From Streptomyces chrestomyceticus JCM 4735 (lineage in GTDB: Bacteria > Actinomycetota > Actinomycetes > Streptomycetales > Streptomycetaceae): a stretch of 64,000 bases of DNA. This document shows, piece by piece, positions 1 to 7,389 of this stretch. The translations under genes were made by a program, and so were the position numbers. The stretch lies in contig NZ_BHZC01000001.1 of assembly GCF_003865135.1 (NCBI RefSeq), positions 4,836,001 through 4,900,000 of the forward strand, read 5' to 3'. Each line of letters begins with the position of its first letter. Position 1 is the stretch's first letter. Below the pieces are notes generated by a model. It saw nothing but the letters and a program-made list of their open reading frames with translations. It had not been told where the DNA came from and did no database searches.

Positions 1-251
1 GACACGCGCCGGGGCGTCTCACAGGGTTCTCCGCCGGGACCGGCGAGCGCTTGGGCGGGATCGAGGTGGGGCGCGCCCCGCTGACCATCACCTCGTCGCC
101 GGACGGCCGTCTCGGGTACGTGGCCTGCATCGCGTCGTCCACCGTCGAGGTGGTCGACCTGGAGACCTGGCAGATGCTCGCCCGGCTGGACATCGCCAAG
201 CGCGGCGAGGCGGGGGCCCACGGGCTGGCGTACATCCCGCGTGCGGCCTGA
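1..251 (+). CDS. C-terminal fragment of a YVTN-type beta-propeller protein (partial)
   Basis: The reading frame is open from base 3 to a TGA at 249-251, so this is the 3' end of a gene that begins outside the window. The visible residues include a propeller blade pattern: SPDGRLGYVA, then a short strand STVEVVDLETW. This is typical of YVTN/lactonase-type repeats, in which SPDG..LYVA is followed by a VSVID-like strand. Such proteins are usually secreted or surface seven-bladed propellers of varied function. No catalytic residues can be judged from this fragment. The family call is reasonably sure; the function is not. Confidence 0.65.
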   Translation, partial: HAPGRLTGFSAGTGERLGGIEVGRAPLTITSSPDGRLGYVACIASSTVEVVDLETWQMLARLDIAKRGEAGAHGLAYIPRAA

Positions 252-257
252 GCGCAC

Positions 258-506
258 TCAACCGCCGGTCACTGCCCGACGTGCCTCGTTGTAGACATCC
301 CGGACCTCGTCCATGGCGGCTCGCCACTGCGGGTCGTCACGGTGGAGGGTGTGCACGAGGCGCTGTGCGGCTTCCATGCGCTGATCGAGGTCGCGTCGCC
401 GCTTCAGCTCGACGGCCGTCGCCCACTTGAGCCGGAAGCCCTTGATGCGCTCGGACGACCCCGCTTCTGCGGCCCTGGTGCACTGTTCGTCGGGTTGGGC
501 ACTCAT
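258..506 (-). CDS. hypothetical protein, small and charged
   Basis: I chose the ATG at 506, giving 82 aa, because a GGAG-type ribosome site lies about nine bases upstream. An in-frame ATG at 563 would add 19 residues but has no good ribosome site. The protein is rich in Arg, Glu and Ala and looks like a single helical domain (RRRDLDQRMEAAQRLVHTLH), with no signal peptide or membrane segment. It is convergent with the propeller gene, seven bases away. I do not recognise the family. Confidence 0.5.
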   Translation of the reverse strand: MSAQPDEQCTRAAEAGSSERIKGFRLKWATAVELKRRRDLDQRMEAAQRLVHTLHRDDPQWRAAMDEVRDVYNEARRAVTGG

Positions 507-687
507 GCCGCTGCCCTCTCCTTCGTACCGGGTACTGGCCGGGGTGGCGTCGTGCTCTCGCATCCTAGGGCGGCAGTCGGGGTGCGTGCTGCTGAAGCGA
601 GCCGACGGGGCTCACGTACGACGGACATGACTCCCCGGATCACGGGCAGGCGGCCCCGGCACCTATGAGCGCCGAGAGGAGCGTGTG

Positions 688-984
688 ATGCGGAACAAAT
701 GGGTCAAGCGGGCGGCCGTGGCCGCGAGTGGGGTGTTCGTGGCGGGGGCGTTGCCGCTGATGACGGCGGGGCCGGCGCAGGCGTGGTCGTGGGACTGCCA
801 GCAGTATCTGCGGCACAAGGGGTACAACGTGCCGGTCGGCGGCAAAGCCGCCAAGGCGTGTTCGATCGCCGAGGACGGCGAGGGGTCGCGGTACTCGCTC
901 GACATCTGCCGCCAGCGGCTGGAGGCGCTGCACGTCAAGGACAAGTACGTGAAGCCGGCTTGCAAGAAGGGCGCTGCGCGGTAG
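688..984 (+). CDS. small secreted protein
   Basis: A 98-residue protein with a clear Sec signal peptide: KR at the start, a hydrophobic stretch to about residue 22, then a likely cleavage after the AQA at about residue 31. The mature part has about 65 residues and four cysteines, which could form two disulfides. The start is ATG 688 with GAGAGGA seven bases upstream; an adjacent GTG at 685 is possible. The gene ends just before a strong hairpin terminator, so it is probably monocistronic. Many Streptomyces encode such short exported proteins of unknown role. Confidence 0.7.
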   Translation: MRNKWVKRAAVAASGVFVAGALPLMTAGPAQAWSWDCQQYLRHKGYNVPVGGKAAKACSIAEDGEGSRYSLDICRQRLEALHVKDKYVKPACKKGAAR

Positions 985-1000
985 GGGGCGCAACCTGCGG

Positions 1001-1033
1001 GGCCTTGGCGACGGACATCGCCAAGGCCCTTTT
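1001..1033 (+). terminator. Rho-independent terminator after the small secreted protein
   Basis: An 11-bp perfect stem (1001-1011 with 1018-1028), a 6-base loop and then TTTT at 1030-1033. It lies 16 bases after the stop of the secreted-protein gene and can also insulate the convergent TetR gene. Confidence 0.85.
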
Positions 1034-1064
1034 CCGTGATGCGTGATCCGTGAGACGTCGGGCG

Positions 1065-1820
1065 TCAGGCGTCGGGAGAGAGCTTCACCGCGTCGGCCAG
1101 TGCCCCGATTTCGAGGGCGAGGAGCGTCGCGGAGTCGTGGCCCATGCCCTGGAAGCTGCCCTGGACTTCGAGGCTGACGATGCCGTGCATACGGGACCAG
1201 GCGAGCACGGAGGCCGCGAGCGCGGGGACCGGGTCGTCGGCGGCGGGGGCGTACGCGGCGGCCCACTCGGCGACCGCAGGGGTGTCCGTCACCCAGGCGC
1301 GCACCTCGTCGTACAGCGGCTCGGCGGCCGGCCACGGCGTGCCCTCGGCCAGGACGGCCAGGAACGGGCCCATGACCGCGCGGGCGCTGTCCGTGGTGTG
1401 GGCGGGGGCCTCGTACGTCGCTGCGGGGGTGCCCGCGAGCAGCAGGTAGCGGTGCGGCTGGGCGAGGGCCCAGTCGCGGTACGCGTGGGCGAGGGCGAGC
1501 AGCCGGTCGCGCGGTGACCGGTCGGCGGTCCGGTGCGCGGCCGTGCGGATGGCCTCGGCGGCGTCCTCGTACGCGTCGCTGATGAGCGCGGTGAGCAGGT
1601 CGTCGCGGTTGCGGAAGTACTTGTAGAGCGCGGGGCCCGACATGCCGAGGGTCTTGGCGATGGCGTTGATGCTCAGCGCCTCGATGCCGCCCTCCGCGAT
1701 CTGCGCCAGCGCGGCCTGCTTGATCTCTTGCTGGAGCTGGGCCCGGTAGCGCTGGCGTGGGGTTTGGGGGGTGGGGGCCCCGGAGGAGGTGGAGGGAGCG
1801 GAGGGCGTGGAGGGGGGCAT
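1065..1820 (-). CDS. TetR/AcrR family transcriptional regulator
   Basis: A 251-aa one-component regulator. The N-terminal helix-turn-helix lies at about residues 45-75 (INAIAKTLGMSGPALYKYF is a textbook TetR recognition helix). The C-terminal all-helical ligand domain resembles the TetR_C_13/WHG type. The first 20 residues are a Pro/Ser/Thr-rich, probably disordered tail. The gene is divergent from an NAD-dependent epimerase gene across 173 bases, so it probably represses that gene and itself. The ligand is unknown. Confidence 0.85.
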   Translation of the reverse strand: MPPSTPSAPSTSSGAPTPQTPRQRYRAQLQQEIKQAALAQIAEGGIEALSINAIAKTLGMSGPALYKYFRNRDDLLTALISDAYEDAAEAIRTAAHRTADRSPRDRLLALAHAYRDWALAQPHRYLLLAGTPAATYEAPAHTTDSARAVMGPFLAVLAEGTPWPAAEPLYDEVRAWVTDTPAVAEWAAAYAPAADDPVPALAASVLAWSRMHGIVSLEVQGSFQGMGHDSATLLALEIGALADAVKLSPDA

Positions 1821-1889
1821 GTGGCGGCTCCAGAGGTCGGGCAGGGCGGCGCGGGTTCTTTGGTGTGTCCGGAGGCAGGGTATCGAGTC

Positions 1890-1918
1890 TAGTTTTGGTT
1901 AGAGGTTGTAGCTATAGT
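1890..1918 (+). promoter_or_regulatory. candidate promoter/operator between tetR and the epimerase gene
   Basis: An AT-rich island in an otherwise very GC-rich intergenic region. It contains TATAGT (1913-1918), which resembles a -10 box, with a weak -35 candidate TAGTTT at 1890-1895. The short inverted CTA...TAG repeats here could hold the TetR site. This is inferred from composition and position only. Confidence 0.4.
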
Positions 1919-1993
1919 GAGTGATGCAAGCGCGGGGCGTCGTGGTGCGGCGTTCCGCGGTCCTTCGTGCTTCTTCGAGGTCAGGGGTCTCTC

Positions 1994-2980
1994 ATGTCCG
2001 CAGCCACGCCGTCCGCCCCGCTGCACGTCGTCCTCGGTACCGGCCCGGCCGGCACCACGCTGGCCGAGGAACTGCTCCGGCAGGGCTTCCGCGTACGGAC
2101 CGTCGACCGCTCGGGCCGGGGTGGCCTGCCAGGGGCGGAGAACGTCGCCGCCGACCTGGGGTCCCCGGCCGCCGCCCGGGAGGCGGTGGCCGGGGCCGAG
2201 GTGGTCTACCACTGCGTCAACGTGGCCTACGAGCTCCAGGTGGAGGTGATGCCCGCCCTTCAGAAGGTCATCGTGGACGCCGCGGCGGCGGCCGGTGCCC
2301 GGCTGGTGGTGATGGACACCGTCTACCCGTACGGGCCGTCCGGCGGCGTGCCGCTGACCGAGGACTCCCCGTGGCGGGCCACCTCCCGTAAGGGGCGCAT
2401 GCGGGCCCAACTGGACGGGGCGTACCTGGCGGCCCACGACGCGGGCCGGCTCCCGGTCGTCCTGGCCCGCGCCGCCGACTTCTACGGGCCGCGCGTCCTC
2501 AACTCCACGCTGGGCGGCACGACCTTCCCGGCGGCCCTGACCGGCGGCACGGTCCTTGCCCTCGGCGCCCTGGACCTGCCGCACAGCTTCACGTACATCA
2601 AGGATGTCGCCCGCGGCCTGGCCAGGCTCGGCCAGGAGCCGGACGCGTACGGGCGGGCCTGGCACCTGCCGACGGCCCCGGCTCCCACGGTGCGCGAGGT
2701 GCTGGCTCTGGTGCGGGAGCGTGCCGGGGTTCCGTTCGAGACGGAGGTGCTGGCGGAGCCGCGTCCCTGGGGGCCGTTCGACGAGACGTTCATGGCGGAG
2801 TACGCCGAGATGTTCTACCAGCACACCGAGGCGCAGACGATGGTCTCGGACGCGTTCGAGCGGCGCTTCGGCATGGCGCCGACCCCGCTGCCCGACGGGA
2901 TCGGCGCGACGGTGGAGTGGTACCGGGAGTGGCTGGTGGAGCAGGGGGCGGCGGTGGGGGCCGGGGAAGGTACGGCCTGA
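1994..2980 (+). CDS. NAD(P)-dependent epimerase/dehydratase (extended SDR)
   Basis: A 328-aa extended short-chain dehydrogenase-like protein. The N-terminal Rossmann motif GTGPAG is at residues 15-20, and a beta-alpha pattern with acidic NAD-site residues follows. A PYG segment after strand five matches epimerase-like proteins. The canonical catalytic YxxxK is not evident after DTVYPYGP, where only SRKGRMR is found, so this may be atypical or non-catalytic. The start is ATG 1994, with AGGGG five bases upstream. It is divergent from a TetR gene, which probably controls it. The substrate is unknown. Confidence 0.8.
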   Translation: MSAATPSAPLHVVLGTGPAGTTLAEELLRQGFRVRTVDRSGRGGLPGAENVAADLGSPAAAREAVAGAEVVYHCVNVAYELQVEVMPALQKVIVDAAAAAGARLVVMDTVYPYGPSGGVPLTEDSPWRATSRKGRMRAQLDGAYLAAHDAGRLPVVLARAADFYGPRVLNSTLGGTTFPAALTGGTVLALGALDLPHSFTYIKDVARGLARLGQEPDAYGRAWHLPTAPAPTVREVLALVRERAGVPFETEVLAEPRPWGPFDETFMAEYAEMFYQHTEAQTMVSDAFERRFGMAPTPLPDGIGATVEWYREWLVEQGAAVGAGEGTA

Positions 2981-3001
2981 GGGGCAGTCTGGGGCGGCGC
3001 T

Positions 3002-4495
3002 TCAGGGAGTCGGTTGCCCGGCCGGGGCGGGAGACGGTGCTTCGTCGTTGCTCGACACCGCTGCGGTCCGTGCCCGTCCTGGCAGCCGAAGCGCCAGGGC
3101 CATGCCGACGGCTGCCACACCAGCGAGGATCGTCAGCGTCGGGGCCATGGCGGAGATGAAGGCGTGATCGTCCCCGTAGGGCCCGCCATCGGGCCTCGCC
3201 CCAATCCCGGGCACGGCGAACGCCGTCATCAGCATGGTCGCCGCGGCCACCCCCAGCGTCGGCCCGATGTTCATCGCCGTCTGCTGGAGACCGCCGGCCA
3301 CTCCGGCGGTGTGCGCGGACGCCTGGCGTACGACGACGGCCGTCGCGGTCACCATCACCGTGCCGAACCCGGCGCCCAGCAGCAGGAAGCAACTGCCGAC
3401 GGCCACGCTGCCCGACCCCTGGCCGAGCCGGGACATCAGGAACACGCCGCCGGTGATCAGAGCCGCCCCGTACAGCGTCGTGCGGCGCGCGCCCAGCAGC
3501 CGCAGCAGCACGGCCGAGGCCGGCGCGCCCAGCACCATCGTCACGGCGAGCGGCAGCGTCTCCAGGCCGCTGCGGAACGGGTCCAGCGCGAGGACGTCCT
3601 GGAGGTAGTACGTGCAGAGGAACAGCGCGCCGAACATGGCCGCCGAAGCGCTGACCAGGATGCCGAGGGCCGGGGTGACGCCCGGGGCGCGGAGCACGCG
3701 GGGCGGGACCAGCGGCGCGGGCGTCCGCGACTCGTGCCGTACGAAGGCCGCTGCGGCCACGACGGCGGCCGCGAGCCCGAGGGTAGTGACGGGCGTCCAG
3801 CCGGACTCCGGCAGCCCGACGAGCGTGTGCACCAGGCCGCTCAGGGCCACGGCGAGCAGGCAGGCGCCGGGCAGGTCGAGCCGGTCCGGCCGTACGGCGG
3901 CGGGTGTGGGCTCGGCTTCGTTCGCGGGGCGCGGCCCTGGCATCCGTACCGCCAACGCCACGGCGCACGCTCCCAGCGCGGGCAGCACGTTGAGGAAGAA
4001 CACCGCCCGCCATCCCAGGTGGGCGGCGAGCGCGCCGCCGAGCACGGGACCGGCCGCGGCTGCGAGCCCGATGGCGCTCGTACGGATCGCGATGGGCTTG
4101 CCGAGCCGGTCGGGCGGGTAGGCCGCGCGGAGCATGCCCAGCGTGGCCGGCTGCAGCAGCGCGCCGAACACGCCCTGGGCGACGCGCAGGCCGATGACCC
4201 AGCCGATGCCGGTGGCCAGTCCGATGCCCGCCGAGGTGACGGCGAAACCGAGGACCCCGGTGGCGAAGACGCGCCGGTGGCCGTAGCGGTCGCCGAGCCG
4301 GCCCGCGAAGACGAGCAGCCCCGCCACGGCGATCAGATAGCCGGTGCTCGCCCACTGGACCTGTACGAAGGTGGCGCCCAGGTCCCGTTGCAGGGTGGGC
4401 TGGGCGACGGTCAGCACGGTGCCGTCCAGGGCGACGATCACGGCCCCGGTGATGCTGCTGACGAGTGTGAGGCGCCGGAGGCGGGCTGGGGTCAC
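3002..4495 (-). CDS. MFS transporter, DHA2 (EmrB/QacA-like) family
   Basis: A 497-aa polytopic membrane protein with about 14 hydrophobic segments. The DHA signatures are present: DGTVLTVAQPTLQRDL in TM1, the loop 2-3 motif GRLGDRYGHRR, and motif C-like glycines (GPVLGGALA). Members are proton-coupled drug or metabolite exporters. The gene starts four bases after the stop of the upstream tetR on the same strand, so the two form an operon in which drug binding probably derepresses the exporter. It is convergent with the epimerase gene, 21 bases apart. Confidence 0.88.
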   Translation of the reverse strand: MTPARLRRLTLVSSITGAVIVALDGTVLTVAQPTLQRDLGATFVQVQWASTGYLIAVAGLLVFAGRLGDRYGHRRVFATGVLGFAVTSAGIGLATGIGWVIGLRVAQGVFGALLQPATLGMLRAAYPPDRLGKPIAIRTSAIGLAAAAGPVLGGALAAHLGWRAVFFLNVLPALGACAVALAVRMPGPRPANEAEPTPAAVRPDRLDLPGACLLAVALSGLVHTLVGLPESGWTPVTTLGLAAAVVAAAAFVRHESRTPAPLVPPRVLRAPGVTPALGILVSASAAMFGALFLCTYYLQDVLALDPFRSGLETLPLAVTMVLGAPASAVLLRLLGARRTTLYGAALITGGVFLMSRLGQGSGSVAVGSCFLLLGAGFGTVMVTATAVVVRQASAHTAGVAGGLQQTAMNIGPTLGVAAATMLMTAFAVPGIGARPDGGPYGDDHAFISAMAPTLTILAGVAAVGMALALRLPGRARTAAVSSNDEAPSPAPAGQPTP

Positions 4496-4499
4496 AGGA

Positions 4500-5111
4500 T
4501 CACCGGGTCGCCGGGCCGAGGTGCGCGTCGAGCGCGGCGCTCAGCAGCGGTTCGACGTCGGCGGTGCCGGTCGCGAGCTGGAGGCTGCCCCATCCCCACA
4601 GTTGGGCGATGCCGTGCAGGTTGGCCCAGAGGGCGCCCGCTACGACGGCGGGGTCGGCGGCCGGGCGGGGCCCGGCCTGGGCGGTCAGGTCTACGAGCGT
4701 GCTGAACAGCGGCAGGCTCGTGTCCCTTAGCCCGAGGTGGCCGCTCTCCAACAGGTCGTGGCGGAACATCAGCTCGTACATGCCGGGGCGTGTGCGGGCG
4801 AAATCCAGGTAGGCACGGGCAAGGGCGTGCAACTGCGCGCGCGGGTCCGGCAGGCTGTCGGCCGCCGACGCCGCGAGGTGCTCCGACAGCTCGCCGAAGC
4901 CCTGCCGCGCGATGGCGGACAGCAGGGAGAGGTGCGTGGGGAAGTAGCGGCGCGGGGCCCCGTGCGAGACACCGGCGCGGCGGGCGATCTCCCGCAGCGT
5001 CAGCGCCTGCACTCCCTCGGTCGCGACCAGTTCGGCTCCGGTGGCCACCAGGCGGGACCGGAGTCCGCCGTCTTCCGGCTGCGGCCCCGAGGGCTCGCTC
5101 GACGTGTGCAT
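4500..5111 (-). CDS. TetR family repressor of the adjacent MFS exporter
   Basis: A 203-aa protein with its helix-turn-helix at about residues 38-58 (LTLREIARRAGVSHGAPRRYF) and a TetR_C-like helical domain (WG and LGPAT at the end). It is first in a two-gene operon with the DHA2 exporter. Its start codon overlaps the first of two 13-bp palindromes (5111-5123 and 5135-5147), which are almost certainly its own operator. The mRNA is therefore either leaderless or has a very short leader. Confidence 0.9.
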   Translation of the reverse strand: MHTSSEPSGPQPEDGGLRSRLVATGAELVATEGVQALTLREIARRAGVSHGAPRRYFPTHLSLLSAIARQGFGELSEHLAASAADSLPDPRAQLHALARAYLDFARTRPGMYELMFRHDLLESGHLGLRDTSLPLFSTLVDLTAQAGPRPAADPAVVAGALWANLHGIAQLWGWGSLQLATGTADVEPLLSAALDAHLGPATR

Positions 5112-5147
5112 AGACAGTGTCTACCAGCGAGGAGTAGACACTGTCTA
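5111..5147 (-). promoter_or_regulatory. tandem palindromic TetR operator
   Basis: Two copies of TAGACAsTGTCTA, at 5111-5123 and 5135-5147, with centres 24 bp apart. Each is a perfect dyad around a central base, and the two copies are reverse complements of one another. They sit directly on the tetR start codon, as expected for autoregulation. This site probably binds two TetR dimers cooperatively. Confidence 0.85.
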
Positions 5148-5167
5148 CTCGCCGTTCCCGGTTGCTG

Positions 5168-5176
5168 TGGGATAAT
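5168..5176 (+). promoter_or_regulatory. extended -10 promoter element
   Basis: TGGGATAAT fits an extended -10 (TGn followed by a TATAAT-like hexamer). No good -35 is visible. It lies 77 bases upstream of the small secreted protein at 5253 and just downstream of the TetR operators, so the regulator could also affect it. Confidence 0.45.
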
Positions 5177-5252
5177 GATCATGGCCCGCGCGACGCGGGT
5201 ATCTCATAGGTGTACGCCCGGCTCTCCCGGGCGGAAACGGGGTTTACGGGAA

Positions 5253-5576
5253 ATGCGGATTTCCGGAAAGCGCGGCCGGATGGCCGGAATCGCGGCCACC
5301 GCGGTGTTCGTCGGCGGCACGCTGCTCGGTACGGCTTCGCCCGCCAGCGCGGTGTCCAACGATTACGCGTGCGGCAACTGGAAGAGCGGCAAGCACAAGT
5401 GGACCGCGAGCTGCATCGTGTGGAGCGGCAAGGCGCGCGCCGAGACCGAGTGCTGGAATTCCAAGCGGAAGACCTACGCCAAGAACGGCGCCTGGGTCGG
5501 CCGTGGCTCGTGGACGTTCGGCGGCGACTGCGGCAAGGACAAGCTGGTGTCGGTCGGTACGAACTGGAAGCGCTGA
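5253..5576 (+). CDS. small secreted protein
   Basis: A 107-aa protein with an N-terminal signal peptide: basic start, hydrophobic core, and cleavage likely after ASPASA at about residue 33. The mature part is basic and has four cysteines (CGNW, SCIVW, ECWN, DCGKD), suggesting a compact disulfide-bonded extracellular protein. I prefer ATG 5253. Upstream in-frame starts would place extra charged residues before the signal. A terminator follows. The function is unknown. Confidence 0.65.
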   Translation: MRISGKRGRMAGIAATAVFVGGTLLGTASPASAVSNDYACGNWKSGKHKWTASCIVWSGKARAETECWNSKRKTYAKNGAWVGRGSWTFGGDCGKDKLVSVGTNWKR

Positions 5577-5625
5577 CCTGGCGCGGCAGCGGCCGGCAGC
5601 GCTGACCTGAAGCGCTGATACGAAG

Positions 5626-5666
5626 GGCGTCCGGGGGCGGTTCCACCACCACCCCGGACGCCTTTT
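5626..5666 (+). terminator. Rho-independent terminator
   Basis: An 11-bp perfect stem, GGCGTCCGGGG (5626-5636) with CCCCGGACGCC (5652-5662), then TTTT. It lies 50 bases after the secreted-protein stop. Confidence 0.85.
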
Positions 5667-5794
5667 CCGCTACGGGAGGCCGGCTCCGGCTGCGCCTTCG
5701 CACCGCACCCCGCACACTGGCAACAATTGCCTCGTCGCGTGGCACGAAGCCGTAAACGGCGGCACGAATCCGTGATTCCGGGGGCGCGGCGAAT

Positions 5795-5824
5795 CAAATC
5801 AGCAGCACCGAAGGGGCTGATTTG
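5795..5824 (+). promoter_or_regulatory. inverted repeat enclosing the ribosome site of the sugar dehydrogenase gene
   Basis: CAAATCAGC (5795-5803) pairs perfectly with GCTGATTTG (5816-5824). The ribosome site AAGGGG is in the loop, running into the stem, and the stem ends at the start codon. It could be an RNA hairpin that controls translation or a DNA operator. Confidence 0.4.
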
Positions 5825-7299
5825 TGATGCGAGTAGCGGTCGTAGGACAGGGATATGTGGGCTTGACCGGAGCGGTCGCCCTCGCCCATCAAGGGCATCA
5901 CGTCACCGGGATCGAGCAGGACCCGGACCGGCTGCGCGTCCTGGACGCGGGCCGGGCCCCGGTCTTCGAGCCCGGACTGCCGGAGCAACTGGCGGCCGCC
6001 CAGGCCACCGGGCGGCTCGGTTTCTCCGGCTCCGTCACCGAAACCCACCGGCGGACACCGTTCGACATCGTGCTCGTCACGGTCGGCACACCGCCCGCCG
6101 CCGACGGGTCCGCCGACCTGACGCAGGTCACGTCCGTACTGGACGAGGTCCTGCAACTGCTGCCCGCCCCCTGCGTGGTGCTGAAGTCCACCGTGCCGCC
6201 CGGTACGAGCGCCGTGCTCGCCGAGACGTACCCCGGACTGCGGGAACGCTTCGCGTACAACCCCGAGTTCCTCAACCAGGGCAGCGCGCTGGACGACTGG
6301 GCCGTGCCCGCCCGTATCGTGGCCGGCACCTGGGGTGAGGCCGGGCTGCGGGCGCTGCGCGAGCTGTACGAGGGGATCGCCGCGCCGTGGGTCGAGACCA
6401 CGCCGTCCGGCGCCGAAATGATCAAGTACGCCAGCAACGCCTTCCTCGCCACGAAGATCAGCTTCGCGAACGAGGTGGCCGGCATGTGCTGCGGCCCGGA
6501 CATCGACGTCGACCACGTGATGCAGGGCGTCGGCTTCGACCCCCGGATCGGCCACGCCTTCCTCCAGCCCGGCCTCGGCTACGGCGACTCCTGCCTGCCC
6601 AAGGACACCAACGCGCTGGCCCACTGGGCGAGCACCGAGGGCCTGCCGACCCCGCTGCTGCGCGCCACCATCGCCGTCAACGACGCCCAGTTCGGGCTGG
6701 CCGTCCAGATGCTGCGCACCGAACTCGGCGACGGGCCCGCCGACGGCCTGGCGGACGCGGAGATCGCGGTGCTCGGCGTACGGTACGAGCCCTGGAGCGA
6801 CGACCTGCGGGCGGCGCCCAGCCGGACGGTGGTCCCGGCGCTGCTCGGCCAGGGCGCGCGCGTACGGGTGTGGGACCCGGGCACCGACACGGACGCCATC
6901 GCGGGACTCTTCCCCGGCGCCCGCCCCGCGCCCGGCCTGACGGAGGCGGTCGAGGGGGCGCACGCCGTCGTGGTGCTCACCGAGTGGCCGCAGGCGATCG
7001 AGGCGGACTGGCGGGCCCTGTCCGCCCTGCTGTACGAGCCGCGGCTGGTCATCGACGGCAAGAACTGCCTCAGTCCGGAGCAGATGGCCGCCCTGCCCGT
7101 CCGCTACCGCAGCATCGGCACCCGGCTGCCCGCGTCGGCCGTCAGCGGCCGGTCGGGCCCGTCCGTCAACGGGAGGTCCGGCCCGTCCGCCAGTGACAGG
7201 TCCGGCCCGGCGGCCGGTGCCCGCGGCGCGGAGCCGGGGCCGGGCGCCGCGGTCCGCAGTCGCCCTCCGGAGCCGCCGCCCCCTCTCCCAGACCGGTGA
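5824..7299 (+). CDS. UDP-glucose/GDP-mannose dehydrogenase family protein
   Basis: A 491-aa NAD-dependent sugar-nucleotide dehydrogenase that oxidises the C6 alcohol of a UDP- or GDP-hexose to the uronate. The N-terminal Rossmann motif is GQGYVG. The substrate segments are KSTVPPGT and YNPEFLNQGSA. The catalytic cysteine, in GYGDSCLPKD, is residue 257. It is shorter on conserved motifs in the C-terminal UDP-binding part, but VLTEW and the final IDGKN are present. The last 60 residues are a Ser/Gly/Pro-rich tail with a repeated RSGPS unit, which is unusual for the family. The start is GTG 5824 or ATG 5827. The exact sugar is unknown. Confidence 0.88.
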   Translation: MMRVAVVGQGYVGLTGAVALAHQGHHVTGIEQDPDRLRVLDAGRAPVFEPGLPEQLAAAQATGRLGFSGSVTETHRRTPFDIVLVTVGTPPAADGSADLTQVTSVLDEVLQLLPAPCVVLKSTVPPGTSAVLAETYPGLRERFAYNPEFLNQGSALDDWAVPARIVAGTWGEAGLRALRELYEGIAAPWVETTPSGAEMIKYASNAFLATKISFANEVAGMCCGPDIDVDHVMQGVGFDPRIGHAFLQPGLGYGDSCLPKDTNALAHWASTEGLPTPLLRATIAVNDAQFGLAVQMLRTELGDGPADGLADAEIAVLGVRYEPWSDDLRAAPSRTVVPALLGQGARVRVWDPGTDTDAIAGLFPGARPAPGLTEAVEGAHAVVVLTEWPQAIEADWRALSALLYEPRLVIDGKNCLSPEQMAALPVRYRSIGTRLPASAVSGRSGPSVNGRSGPSASDRSGPAAGARGAEPGPGAAVRSRPPEPPPPLPDR

Positions 7300-7389
7300 A
7301 TATCGGGACGTAAGGAACCGTGCGCGGCCGTCGCGGGTACGGACACAGGGACACAGCGGTCGGCGCCCACGGCGAGGAGAGCGTTTCCG

